A DNA stretch of 64,000 nt. It comes from Brassica napus. Lineage: Eukaryota; Streptophyta; Magnoliopsida; Brassicales; Brassicaceae. The notes under the pieces are model-generated. The model had not been told where the DNA came from. It made no database searches and saw only the letters and a program-made list of their open reading frames with translations. Below, piece by piece: positions 36,352 through 47,256 of this stretch; the first letter of the stretch is position 1, and every line of letters begins with the position of its first letter. The translations under genes and the position numbers were made by a program. Location: contig NC_063448.1 of the NCBI RefSeq assembly GCF_020379485.1, positions 19,429,726 to 19,493,725 on the forward strand, read 5' to 3'.

Positions 36352-36830
36352 GTGGTCATGAGTTTAGTTCAGTTTAATGGTAATATGATTTTACGTGTGT
36401 AGATGTACCACATGTATGATAAGAAAAGAGTCATAGTGCAAGTGACAATGACATGCATGTCGAACTGAGATCCCATAGTTACACCGAAACAATAGTGGAG
36501 TAAGATAAATCGATTTAGATGGCGAACCAAACAGGATGAAAGAACAAAAACGACTTAGACCACCTCAATCAGAGAGTTTAATGAGAGGTTCTAAAGAAAA
36601 AAAAAAGAAAAAAAAATAAATGAAAAATGAGTTAAAAGGAGAGAACCGATGTCTAATATAACACTTTTAGAACTGGTAAGCACCCTATACGTGCTCTTTT
36701 GTTATTGGCTAATGCCTTCTCTCTCTTCCTCTTCCTCTTCGTCTTCCTCTTCGTCGATGTTATTTTTTGGTTTGAGAAAGAGATCTTCGTTGATTTTGAT
36801 GGTTTTGAGAAATTATCTCTTCACTTCACC

Positions 36831-36986
36831 ATGACTGCTTCAGCTTCGTCTCTCGCTCTCTCCACCTTCAACCCCAAATCCCTTCCTTTCTCCATCTCCA
36901 GACCCGCCTCAGCTTCCCTCTTACCTCCTTCCATCTCCTTCAAACTCCACTCTGAATCCCCTTCCCTCTTTGGAATTCGGCCATGA
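36831..36986 (+). pseudogene. Fragment of plastid RNA-binding protein CP29-like transit peptide
   Basis: MTASASSLALSTFNPKSLPF followed by RPASASLLPPSISFKL resembles the chloroplast transit peptide of Arabidopsis CP29-type ribonucleoproteins as I remember it. The frame ends at 36,986 (GIRP then stop) and no RRM domain follows, so only the first-exon portion is present. Such proteins bind plastid mRNAs. A CT-rich leader (36,715-36,760) precedes it. Confidence 0.55.
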
Positions 36987-37325
36987 AATCACCGAGAAGG
37001 TTCGGATTGTTTGTATTTTTTGTTTTGATTTGAAGCTCTTGATTTCAATTCCGTTGATTATAATTGAATATTTTATTATGTTGATGAGAATTGAGATTCG
37101 ATTTGACTCCAAAATTTTGTTTTGATGATGAGATTTCAGAGACTCCATGGACAGAGGAAGAACATATGATGTTCTAGCAAGGTTTCATCTCAGATGTATT
37201 ACAAACAAAATCATCAAGGTCTGTTCTTTATTTTCTAATCTGAGTTTATAGTTGTACTGAGATCACAGTGATGAAGAAAGTTTGTTCCTTTGGTATTGAT
37301 TTTGTTTTAAAAGTATTGAACTTTA

Positions 37326-37957
37326 TTGTTTATTAGTTTCAGAGCCTTGGCATTGCCAGCAAGATCCTTCAACTATCTCCCGCATTCACTCAAGCGTTCA
37401 TCAATTCGAATGGAGAATCCAACCTTTTCTTCTGAAGCCAGTGCGAAGCCAAGAGGTGCATTTATAGTCGTAGAAGGACTTGACCGCAGCGGCAAGTCAA
37501 CACAGTGCGCTAAGCTACGCTCTTTCTTGGAGAGTTCTGGACATCTGACCGAGCTCTGGAGGTTTCCCGATAGAGAGACAAGCGTCGGCCAGATGATATC
37601 CGCGCTAAGTCTCAGTTAGATGATCACACCATTCATCTCCTCTTCAGCGCCAATCGTTGGGAGAAGAGGTTCTTTATCTTCTTTCTTTCTGTTTTTAGCT
37701 GTCTAAGTGTTTCCCTTATTAATTTCCTGAACGTTTTGCAGGTCGTTGATGGAGGAGAAGCTTAAGGGAGGAACTACGCTTATCGTTGATAGTTATTCCT
37801 ACTCTGGTGTGGCTTTCTCATCAGCTAAAGGTCTTGGGATCGAGTGATGCAAGGCTCCGGAAGTTGGATTGCTGGCTCCGGATTCTGTGCTTTACCTTGA
37901 CATATCACCTGAGAGAGCTGCTGAGAGAGGTGGATATGGAGATGAGAGGTACGAATG
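37326..37957 (+). pseudogene. Thymidylate kinase pseudogene (TMPK-like)
   Basis: Exon 1 carries an in-frame ATG at 37,410 (MENPTFSSEA), the P-loop VVEGLDRSGKSTQCAKL and LWRFPDRETSVGQMIS. A small deletion near 37,605 causes a stop at 37,617-37,619; the family sequence SQLDDHTIHLLFSANRWEK then continues in another frame. The intron is 37,669-37,741 (GT...AG). Exon 2 reads SLMEEKLKGGTTLIVDSYSY with Ser replacing the Arg of the DRYSYSG motif, then a TGG-to-TGA stop (IE*CKAPE) and [20 protein letters not shown], ending at GDERYE. The C-terminal third is absent. The intron is retained, so this is a DNA-level duplicate, not a processed copy. The active enzyme phosphorylates dTMP to dTDP. Confidence 0.85.
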
Positions 37958-37985
37958 TAGAATGTAGAATGTAGAATGTAGAATG
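37953..37985. repeat. (GAATGTA)n short tandem repeat
   Basis: Four to five copies of a GAATGTA unit start exactly where the thymidylate kinase similarity ends, suggesting the truncation point involved slippage or repair synthesis. Confidence 0.85.
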
Positions 37986-38714
37986 ATTTTTTACCAATCC
38001 ACTCTTGTAGAATGTTTGTGTTATGGTGATTATACCAAGTTTGTGATTTTGAAAGAACTATTGTATCAACTTAACAAGTATTTTGCAAAATCTAATCATT
38101 CAACTTCTTTAAAAAAAAAAAAATTAAGAACGTCTGAGAGGTTTTTCCATTGGACCATGAAAAAATTAATTATGCTAACAAGGATTCTAAACTTTTCAAA
38201 TCACACAATTAACTATTAAATTATTCAGTAGAGCCTCTAATGGGCTCTTACCATTCGAGTTGCTCTTAGGATGATAAATAAACGAACTTTCTGACCATGA
38301 GTTGATTGGGGAAACGTACTATTATCAAAGTCCATAATTGAAAACCAAAAATATGGTACAACTGCAAGTGATCATAAGTAGCCACAAAGAATCTCACGTT
38401 CCCAAAAATAATAGCATGCGTAAAGGTAAAAGAAAAGAAAGCATATTAAAAAGATTAGTTCTAAAAAAAAGAATATTAGAAAACATAGCGAAAAAGAAAT
38501 CTCCATTGCAGATTGGCTCGTAATCTTACATGATTTACATGGGCCAATCCTAAAAGGCACAAACTCATTCCACTTTCAATCATATGATTAGATGGTGATG
38601 ATCATCTCATTTTGCACATTTTCATGCATGTGACCCACTTTTTGTATCTTAAAAATTTCCCCAAAGAGACCTTTAGAATAAACGAGAAAGTCCACATAGT
38701 GAAGGTGACCTCAT

Positions 38715-38723
38715 CTATTTAAA
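38715..38723 (+). promoter_or_regulatory. TATA box of the ERF gene
   Basis: CTATTTAAA about 110 bases upstream of the ATG at 38,831, with no other TATA-like element nearer the gene. Confidence 0.55.
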
Positions 38724-38830
38724 CATACACATTTCCATTGTTCCACATAACAAAATTCATCACTACAAATCATCTCCTAGTCTCCCTTCATTTCACATTC
38801 TGAGTGTACGCAAAAGTATACTAATAAAAT

Positions 38831-39559
38831 ATGGATTTCAATGGTAATTCAAATGCCGGTTCTTCCTCTAGATCAAAAAAGAGTAATAGGAAAAAGCAGC
38901 AACAATCGCAGCCGCAACCACAACAACATAATGAAGAAAACAAGTATGTAGGAGTGAGGCGGAGGCCGTGGGGAAGATATGCAGCTGAAATAAGAAACCC
39001 TACTACAAAAGAGAGGTATTGGCTAGGTACTTTTGATACGGCCGAGGAGGCTGCATTGGCCTATGATAGAGCTGCACGGTCCATAAGAGGCTTGACTGCT
39101 AAGACCAACTTTGTCTATTCCGATATGCCTCGTGGCTCCTCAGTAACTTCCTTCATCTCTCCTGATGAATCCCAACGTTTCATTTCCGAGTTATTCAACC
39201 ATTCTTTTCAACCAGAAGATCCTAACAATAGCACCACCAACAATCTCTATTCATCGACCAACACCGAAAACCAAAACGCTAATGAGTTCTCATACAATGG
39301 GTGGCCACATGAGTCTGAATGTGATTATCAATCTATAAACACTAATGATGAGCATTGTGATCATGAGCTTCCACCTCTTCCTCCAAGTACTTGTTTTGGA
39401 GCTGAACTTACTTATCCAGAGACCGATAGCTATTGGAATGTGGCGAATACTAGTATGGATTATTCCTTTGAACTTGATGCCTTTGTGGATCAAAACAGTC
39501 CTGTTGAGAGTGGAACTGAAGGGTTTGACTTTTCATCCTCCACATTCTTCTACCAATAA
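38831..39559 (+). CDS. AP2/ERF transcription factor, ERF087/LEP-like
   Basis: An intact single-exon gene of 242 residues. A basic, Gln-rich N-terminus (residues 1-35) is followed by one AP2/ERF DNA-binding domain at about 39-94 ([34 protein letters not shown]) with the Ala and Asp positions (AAEIR, TFDTAEE) of ERF rather than DREB proteins. The [20 protein letters not shown] segment after the domain and the [15 protein letters not shown] stretch match the LEAFY PETIOLE/ERF087 group as I recall it, best the Arabidopsis ERF087 type. The C-terminus is acidic and aromatic, probably an activation region. ERF proteins are nuclear and bind GCC-box-type sites. The codon start has no upstream in-frame ATG in the short leader. 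Neighbours are pseudogenes and transposons, so no operon-like context applies. Confidence 0.9.
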   Translation: MDFNGNSNAGSSSRSKKSNRKKQQQSQPQPQQHNEENKYVGVRRRPWGRYAAEIRNPTTKERYWLGTFDTAEEAALAYDRAARSIRGLTAKTNFVYSDMPRGSSVTSFISPDESQRFISELFNHSFQPEDPNNSTTNNLYSSTNTENQNANEFSYNGWPHESECDYQSINTNDEHCDHELPPLPPSTCFGAELTYPETDSYWNVANTSMDYSFELDAFVDQNSPVESGTEGFDFSSSTFFYQ

Positions 39560-41000
39560 TAGCGAGATGTCCAGTTTGCGACTTTCGTCGTTGGTATTTA
39601 ATACCCTTTTGTTTTTTACAATCATTTTGCTTCTATTATGGACTGGACTGAAAGATATCAAGTCTCTCTCTCTCTCTATCTCTCGCGTTTTATGTTTCTC
39701 TGAAAATTCGACTGTTTTTTTTTGTTATTGTGGCTTATCAAATGCAAGATTCTCTTGATCGCTTGTTAGTTATTGTAAGTTTGTGACTGCGAGGAAAATT
39801 GCATTACTGCTTCAAAGTATCTTTCTGTTTCGGTCTATAACTTTATTTAACTGGTGGCAGTGATAGCTAGTAAAGAGTAAAGAGCGTAGTTCCAATCTGT
39901 ATATTTTCTTTTTAGTTCCAATCTATATATTATACACATTTCGAACTTGCAATCTTTGAGAAATATTTTGTGGAGAACATGCGCGTACTAACCTTAACTT
40001 TCAACTTTAATGATTACATCACACCTTTATGACTTGATGGTTTTGCGATTTAGAACTACGCTTCATGGAATCAGTAGTTTACTTTCATTAGTTATCGATA
40101 TCACCTAACTTTATCTGAAAACACATTTCTATTTATATTTGGCCGTTTGGTATGCGATTGCAAAGCCGTGCGAAGGTTTATTGATGCCATAATAAGCCAA
40201 TTTTTTTTGGTCAAGCGAAATATGTTTATAGTTTTTTTTTTACAAAATTGTTTTGCACTTAAATAATAATAGATTAAGAGAAACTACTTCTAATAATTTT
40301 TTAATAGGAATTTTGGTTGATGGACAATATGTTTTCTATCAAATATAAGAAATTAGCATTAAGACAGAAAAAAGTTTGAGGTGCAATATAATTAATTAAT
40401 TTTAGAATTTAAGCTGTGAATATAGCATAAGGTTCCTAATAATCAAACAAGTAATAAAATGGGAATAAGAGCCTCAGATAAACTGTTCACGTCAGCATTT
40501 TATTCACACCACTTACGAGTTGCCACGTCTACTTAAACTCCACGTCATTTACAAATTGGACAAAGCAAAACCAACCCGTATGCATTTTTCGGGCCCGAGG
40601 CGTTTTTGGACACGTGGCACTCCAATAAATCTCAAACTTTTTCGTTGTGAAAACAATTATGGGCTAATTATCATGTTTTAAGTTCCAGGCCCAATGTTTC
40701 TTATCTTTGAGCACTCTCTTAAGTTGTCTCTTCCTCGTGACGTTACGGGTTCAAGGTAGTCGCCGGAAATTTCATACCACCGCCCTAGAATCTCAGACCG
40801 TGCTTGGTTTACCGACCGTTTTCCGGAAAATCCTGGTGGAACACAGCAGGGCTGTCTTTTTGTTTGGTTTCTACAGGCTAGCGTAAGCAATTCGGAAACG
40901 TTACGCAAATCAATTGATTCCAAGCGTCTTCTTAAACGCTCTCATTAACAACTGCCCCACTCACACAATTTGTCAATCAATGTATCTCCCATTACCCACA
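39560..41000. other. Intergenic DNA downstream of ERF gene
   Basis: Includes the ERF 3' untranslated region with a TCTCTC run (39,660-39,690). 40,470-40,680 has promoter-like text with CACGTC motifs and a G-box (GACACGTGGC, about 40,610). 40,678-40,923 is open on the minus strand but shows no known domain. Confidence 0.45.
40610..40619. promoter_or_regulatory. G-box (CACGTG)
   Basis: GACACGTGGC is a strong G-box/ABRE-type core, about 600 bases upstream of the decayed S1-domain gene. A second (GACACGTGTC) is at about 60,648. Both are sequence matches only. Confidence 0.4.
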
Positions 41001-41199
41001 TTGTCAATCTTGACTATAAATTGGTAAGTCTCTCTTCACTTCTTCTTCATGGATTCATAGCTTTGATGACGTAAGAGACTGTATCTATTTCAGAGTATGA
41101 GAGAAAGCTTTGCAGTTTCAGTTTCAGTTTCATATAAACTCTTAGCCCCTCTCCCTTCGTCGTTTCTCTGTGTGTAGCTATTTTGCTGTTCGGAGAGTT

Positions 41200-42260
41200 T
41201 GATCATATGTACAAAACAGAGGAATCGTGGCGGAGAAGGAGCTTGAGCTAATCATGTGTCGACACAAGAGGAGGACGAGAATCAGAGTGGGAAAGCAGAT
41301 GACAAAGGAGATACTTTCATTCTATGACAGAGAATTTGATTACTTGCTCTGTGATTTAAAGTACGATGCTGAACAGTTTTTTTTATTTTTTTTCATGGTA
41401 AAATGGGGATTGTTTAGGATGATGATGAAGATAGTGTTGAAGTTGTGGAGCTTGCAAGGCAAGGAAGACCTGTGTGGTGGAGATAGGGACAATGATTTTC
41501 ACAAAGATTTTAAGGAGGACGTTGAGTGGTATGCCTGCCTTTACTTTCTTATGGACGTTACTTTAGGAGAATAGCTTGGCACCGAGTGAGGTAGGTTCTC
41601 TTTTTTTGCCTTGATTTCAAGAACTTCTTGGTTTATGTATCAAGAAGATTCTAATGAAGAGTGGAGGATTGTTATGTGGCAGATTAAACAACTTAATGAG
41701 CCTATTGAAAATAAGATAACTGAGTGGAATACTGGAGGGCTTCTCACCAGAATTGAGGTAGGCTTCACATGTTGGCTTAGAGTTCATACCTTTCGAGTGC
41801 ATTCAATAGCTTTGTGTTGGTTTAATTTAGGGCTTCAGAGCTTTTATCCCAAAGCAGGAGATGGTCAAGAAAGTGAATAGTTTCACAGAGTTGAAGGAAA
41901 ACTTAAAAGGAAGATTTCTTTTTCCGCTGAATTGCAGTAAGCTTTTTGGCTTCACTGTTCTGTGTTTGCTTAGGCTTCTCTGTGTTTCAGGTAGGTCGTA
42001 GACTGGTTGTGCAGATTACGTGATTGAATGAATACAAAAACGACTTGACACAGAATTAAAAAACATCCTGGTTGGTTTCACTTCTGTCTTGTCTTAATAA
42101 GAAAACTAACTAGGAGACTAAATGATATACCGCGTAATGTTGTAACAGGAGAAGCTATACCTTCGAGAAGGACCTCCTGGAAGGAACTGTTGCCAAAATC
42201 TTACCATATGGAGCGCAAGCCAAACTCGGGGATTGTAGTAGGACTGTAGAAGGTTAGTGT
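41200..42260 (+). pseudogene. Plastid S1-domain protein remnant (RLSB/PDE338-like)
   Basis: Recognisable pieces in order are FDYLLCDLKYDAEQ (41,336-41,377), VELARQGRPVWW (about 41,447), DNDFHKDFKEDVEWYA (about 41,489), ITEWNTGGLLTRIE (41,718-41,756) before a GTAGGC donor, GFRAFIPKQEMVKKVNSFTE (from 41,832, after a TTTAG acceptor), then KLYLREG and, after a one-base frameshift, LLEGTVAKILPYGAQAKLGD (about 42,171-42,226). Stops interrupt the first part and the reading ends at 42,260. The tail resembles the S1 RNA-binding repeats of a chloroplast protein such as At1g71720; the exact parent is uncertain. Introns are retained, so it is a decayed gene rather than a retrocopy. Confidence 0.6.
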
Positions 42261-42783
42261 CCAAGTCTATTGCTTCTATAACATATAATAATAAAGGAGT
42301 TGTGCTTTTGTTGGTAAGAACCCAGCTTGATCTGGCTTTTGTTGTTCTTTTTTTTTTGGTTCAGATATTTAATGGAAACATTTATCTTTTGGTGGTATCA
42401 TTCCTAAGACTCATATTCCTAACACTTGGGAACATTTTTTGTTCATGAGATATCACTTTTATAGTTTCATTTCCTTTGCAATGTTTTTCACCAAATGACT
42501 AAAAAGGTCGATTATTCAACTCATGCCCAATAATAACCTAAACTTAAACCACACATCTTAGAATAACCCTTTAGCAGTTATAATGTTGAAAGCAAGAAAT
42601 ATGATTGACCAAATTAATTTATTATATTTGCTTTTATTCTACATGATTTTGTACTCATTTTGACAAAGTTATGTGAAGATCAGAGTTTCTGTTGTTATTG
42701 TTAATTCTGATTATATACTCTTACAAGTTACAACTTCTTTTCCATATATCTTTAGCATTTTCATTAAAGAAAGACCAAAGCAC

Positions 42784-43075
42784 TCAAACTTCCTCCTGCA
42801 TTTAGGGTGGTGTTTTGCCCTTTCCGTATTTTTATAACAATCTCTACCAAACTTCCTCCTGCAAACTTTGAACCTATGTCGAACATAAATATTTTACACA
42901 CCAGAAATCCAGATTTGTCCATTTTTGTATATGATCAGAGAAAGCTTTAGGGTAGTGTTTCATAACAACTTTGAACATAGGTTTGATATCCAGATTTATA
43001 AAAATGCAGGAGGAAGTTTGATAGGCCTAAACATAAGAAACAGAATCAAAACTGGTAGATAGAGATTGTTATAAA
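42784..43075. repeat. Foldback / inverted repeat
   Basis: CAAACTTCCTCCTGCATTT (42,786) is matched inverted by AAATGCAGGAGGAAGTTTG (about 43,003). TTTTATAACAATCTCTACC (42,829) is matched inverted by GGTAGATAGAGATTGTTATAAAA (about 43,052). The region could fold into a long imperfect hairpin, perhaps a small foldback transposon. No target duplication was identified. Confidence 0.6.
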
Positions 43076-43079
43076 AACA

Positions 43080-44260
43080 CGAGAGAAATTAATCTGCTCA
43101 TATTTAACTTTTTATGTGGAATTTGTCCTCAGGTAACTTATAAGTTTAGTAAAAAAAGTAACTTATAAGTTTGGCTGCAATATTTTAAATCAACCTAACA
43201 ACAAAAACCTACTTTCTAGCCGTATGATCGCTCACATCACATGTACTATCCAAATAAACGACCCGATCTCAGCAAGTTGTAGACTAGACCACACATGTCA
43301 ACACTCCAATCATGTCCGTTTATACCACAAACAGAAGAACAAAAGGAACAACGATCAACTTCAACCAATCTCACACCTAAAGTTCTTGGCGCCGTCATAT
43401 ATTAATGTAGAGATGATGCAAACAGCCAACTCTACATTAATCACCTACTGGCTTTATTTAAATCTATTTTTTTTTTTCAGAAAACATCGATATGCCGTTT
43501 GGTTCATATTAATTTTCAGATTATTAATGATTATATTATATTTAAGTTATTTTAGCTAAACTGTGTGAACCAATGTAATACTTAATTAATTTATAACACT
43601 ATTTTTCTATAAAAGTATTTTCAAATAGCATGAGCAAAATTTCCTACAAATAATTTTCTTATAAAACAAAGTTCAACAAATGTTAAAATAATTTACAAAC
43701 ACAATTAGAAAAAACACTAAAAATTAAAGAAAAAATCATTATATATTGGAAATCTAATATAAACTGAAACAAACATATATTATAGAACATCATTTGTTGT
43801 TAAATAATATGTATATTAACTATTATTTTTGACATCATTGAAACTATTTACATATTACTTTAAAATATAACTTTTTATGATTTTATCATATTATATTATA
43901 TTTTCAACTGATTTAGTTTGGACCTGGATTAATTTATTATCGTGATGAAATTAATTATTGTAATAGTATTTAAATTATGCTCTTAAAAATAAAATAAAAA
44001 ATATTAATTATTCTTACTTTATATTTTCCTCAACTATATGAAATAGAAATAAAAAAAAAGAAAAATACAAATTATTATATTTTTCTTAGCTTTTTAATTT
44101 CATAATTTTGTATTTTGTAACAAAAGAAATATTAGTGGTCATTTCAACTCAAACCTACAAAATTTAATAAAATTTATAATTTGATTTTAGAATAAAAACA
44201 TATTATATTTATTATTATGATTTAAAGTAAATTTTCAAAAAAAGAATTAGTGTAAACTCA
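43080..44260. other. AT-rich DNA, probable body of a Helitron
   Basis: Extremely AT-rich, no open frame of note. It lies immediately 5' of the Helitron end at 44,287 and is probably part of that element; the 5' TC terminus was not identified. Confidence 0.4.
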
Positions 44261-44287
44261 CCCGTCCGTAGGCGGGCCAACCACTAG
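44261..44287 (+). mobile_element. Helitron 3' end (plus orientation)
   Basis: A 16-bp hairpin CCCGTCCGTAGGCGGG is followed after eight bases by CTAG (44,284-44,287) and then T. This matches the Helitron 3' terminus: a short GC-rich hairpin shortly before CTRR, inserted between A and T. The element extends to the left. Confidence 0.65.
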
Positions 44288-44465
44288 TATCAATAATAGT
44301 CTATGTTAAAGTGATTACAGTTCAATAAAGTATTTTTACTAATATGTCAAACTAAATAACAATTTTGTTATATGTCCTATATAAAAGTTCAACAAAAATA
44401 TGTCCTAAGCCAATGTTTCATTTTTTTTGTTAGTAGTCACGGCCATTCTATTTGACTAGGACTAA

Positions 44466-44753
44466 TAGTTCCTAAAATCTATAGGTCTTCCGGCCACTAA
44501 TAAGTTGCCAGCTCATATCCAATTTTTTTGGGGAAAAAAAAAAGGTAAAATATAATTAGAGATAATATCAACTGAAAAGAAAAAAACTAAAAAAAAGGAA
44601 ACAAAGAAAACAGAACACGACGGCTTGTAAATCTATTTTGTGACCAAGGAGAGCCACGTAGAAGAAGAAGAGGAGCAAAGAAGAGTAGCAGAGAAGAAGC
44701 TACAAAGTCGTTAACATAATTGATCATATAGTTGTTAGATTTTCTTTAATCAC
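44466..44753. repeat. Outer long inverted repeat, left arm
   Basis: Matches the reverse complement of about 55,460-55,750: ATAAGTTGCCA, TAATTAGA.ATAATAT, CAGAACAC.ACGGCTTGTAAA, GTGACCAAGGA, CACGTAGAAGAAG and ATAGTTGTTAGATTTTCT occur in both, in order. Part of this arm recurs as direct repeats at 44,920-44,985 and 45,040-45,075. Confidence 0.85.
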
Positions 44754-45075
44754 GTCAAATTCTCAAAAACTAATGAATTTGGCAAAGATGTTTTTTTATT
44801 TCATCTCTACTGGATACGTCTTTGGATCCGTGGTTACGTTTCTGTGGTTTGTATATTCTTCCTTGCCTCTTCTCTAGTATTTATCCTTGTTTGGTTATAG
44901 AATTTTATATTATTTTGATGTTAGAGTCACATAGAAGAAGAAGAGGAGCAAAGAAGAGTAGCAGAGAAAAAGTTACAAAGAAGGAAAAAGAAGGAGAAGA
45001 AGGAAGCTTGAAGCGCAAGAAACGAAAGAACAAGAAGAAGTGACCAAGGAGAGAGTCACGTAGAAGAAGAAAGTC

Positions 45076-45556
45076 AATGTAAGAGAAGATGCCACTTGAC
45101 ATTGATTACAAACCAAAGAGAAGTTGAGGACACCTATGTTGTAGTTGTTTAGGTGCATGTGTAGTAGTTAGTGAGAAACTACTATAAGTATGTATATGTG
45201 GTGTTGTAAGAAAGATAAATCCAATTCTCATAAGAATAAGAGTTGGAGTAAGTAAAAATGTAGACATACATAGTTATCTCTCTTCTCTCTCTACAAGAAC
45301 AAACCAAACGTGAGAGAGTAAAGAGTGTGTGCTAACTTGTGTCATGATTGAAACACAAGCAAAACTGAGAGAGTAAAAACAGAGACAAAAAGAGAACAAA
45401 AACAGAGTAAGAGCAAGAGTGAGCTGGCTGTGAGGTGAGGCCAAGCCAAAAGTTCAACAATTTCAACATGACGGCCCAGAGCCTACATACCACCTTCTTG
45501 TATGTTCTTGTTTTATCAAAGAAGTCTTCTAATCTAATCAATAAAATTTTGATTAG
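45076..45556. other. Unassigned sequence between outer arm and MED18 fragment
   Basis: Contains LTR-like text (TATAAGTATGTATATGTGG, later CTCTCTTCTCTCTCTAC) suggesting a decayed copia LTR, but no ends or partner could be established. Confidence 0.35.
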
Positions 45557-45758
45557 AGGACTGTTAAACATGTTGGAGGTGCGATGAGAGGTGCGATGAG
45601 CTGATGCTGATCAAGTCTCTGTTATGGTTAGAACTATGATTGAAATTAAAGTCAGCAAGAACGCTTTCCGTATGTTCTATGCGCTTGGGTACAAACAAGA
45701 CCACGAGCTTCTCAAAGTTGGATTCGCATTTCATTTCCAAAGGACCGCACACATAAGT
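45557..45758 (+). pseudogene. MED18 gene fragment
   Basis: RTVKHVGGAMRGAM and then, after a frameshift near 45,600, ADADQVSVMVRTMIEIKVSK, FRMFYALGYKQDHELLKVGF and AFHFQRTAHIS. This corresponds to the middle of plant Mediator subunit 18, part of the Mediator head module for RNA polymerase II transcription. Neither end of the gene is present. The fragment lies between the outer inverted-repeat arm and the target duplication of the nested MULE, so it looks like a captured or duplicated host segment. Confidence 0.8.
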
Positions 45759-45811
45759 GACCACATGTACACATTACAAATTCAACTCCTTTAATTCTGC
45801 ATTTTCTTATT

Positions 45812-45820
45812 ATATAATTT
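45812..45820. repeat. MULE 9-bp target duplication, left
   Basis: ATATAATTT directly before the GGGCTTTTTG element end; identical to 55,044-55,052. Confidence 0.9.
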
Positions 45821-46408
45821 GGGCTTTTTGCAAAAGTGACTCAAAACTTAGAGTCAAACAGAAAACTAACCTTTTCTTTTGACTCTTTTTTTTTTTTGAG
45901 ATTTTAACCTCACACCTGCATTTTATCTACGAAAATGCCATTAACATTTTTTTTTCTTTTCGAAAATGGCTTCTTTACTGTCTCAACCTCATCTTCTTCA
46001 AGTATTTACAATATTGCCACTGCAATGAATAGTGGCAACAACCTTGTACGAACTGTTTGGAGCTTTTAATGCCCTTTAATGCACGTAAATCTCTTTACAC
46101 TCTCTGTTTCAATTGTTATGAACTAAAAACAACATTTCTTTCACTTTCTCTCTATATTCATCCAAAAAACTCAAGCTTTTGATTCAAAATATGGGCTATG
46201 GTTGACAGAGCCATATTTCTTTCGTTTTGACTTACGGTTGCTTTCGTTTGAGGTTCTGGGTGGTTGGAGAAGACCCTGTGTGCAAACGAAGTCATCTCAC
46301 CTAGTTTAAGGTACGAATTTGAATTTTTTTTCAAGATCTGTTCGCGTAGAAGACTTACTAGTAAGTCATCTGTATGTAGAAGACTTACTGATGAGTCTTC
46401 TGGTCAAA

Positions 46409-47105
46409 CGGACGACTTAAATTAAGTCGTCCAGCTTTGTTTGTTAAAAAAAAACACTCCAGACGACTTATATATACGTCGTCTACGAGAAACGGGCTAG
46501 TTTTGCATTTGACCGAATCGTGTCAGATCTTTGACTATTTCTGGACGACTTATAATTCAGTCGTCTCTGGGAAAGTTAAAATTTCAATATTTTATGAAAA
46601 CTTGACGACTTACGTGTAAGTCGTCCTAGGTTAGTTTTGTAATTGAAAAATAAAACTTCATAATTTAACTTTAACCAGACGACTTAATATAAAGTCGTCC
46701 CTCCAGAAGACTTAATTTAAAGTCGTCCGGGGAAAGCAAAGTCGTCCAGAATTTTTCCCAATTTTCTGGTCAAACCTTGCTTATCCCGGACGACCTTAAA
46801 TTAAGTCGTTTAGCTGGACGACTTTCATCTAAGTCGTCTGGAGAAAGTTAAATTTCAAGTTTTATTTTTCAATTACAAAACTAACCTAGGACGACTTACA
46901 CGTAAGTCGTCAAGTTTTCATAAAATATTGAAATTTTAACTTTCCCAGAGACGACTGAATTATAAGTCGTCCAGAAATAGTCAAAGATCTGACACGATTC
47001 GGTCAAATGCAAAACTAGCCCGTTTCTCGTAGACGACTTATATATAAGTCGTCTGAAGTTTTTTTTTTAACAAACAAAGCCGGACGACTTAGAATTAAGT
47101 CGTCC
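46409..47105. repeat. Long foldback upstream of the transposase, arms ~290 nt
   Basis: Arm 46,409-46,700 is the near-complete reverse complement of 46,816-47,105, with a loop of about 115 nt. Inverted landmarks include GACCGAATCGTGTCAGATCT against AGATCTGACACGATTCGGTC, TTTCAATATTTTATGAAAAC against its complement, and CTAGGTTAGTTTTGTAATTG against its complement. Palindromic GACGACTTA...TAAGTCGTC units are spaced through both arms. Confidence 0.92.
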
Positions 47106-47256
47106 CTTTTAATTTTCAATTGCAAAAGTGACCTCTTTAGACGACTTACCTTTAAGTCTTCTGGACGACTTAATGCTAAGTCGTCTGCGGCAATGTTTAT
47201 TGAACTTCTTCATTTTCTCTATGTTTACTAATGTGTTTTATTTTGAATATTTGCAG

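Noticed and set aside
45180..45480. Possible copia LTR
   Set aside because: LTR-like text but no terminal dinucleotides, primer site or partner copy could be found.
46340..47180. CRISPR-like array of spaced repeats
   Set aside because: Units are palindromic, variably spaced and in a plant nuclear transposon; spacers are themselves repeated in inverted order.
47128..47256. Upstream extension of the transposase frame
   Set aside because: It runs through AAGTCGTC repeat and a TTTGCAG splice acceptor; the family N-terminus (MIFQLHAVYGEW) begins at 47,257.
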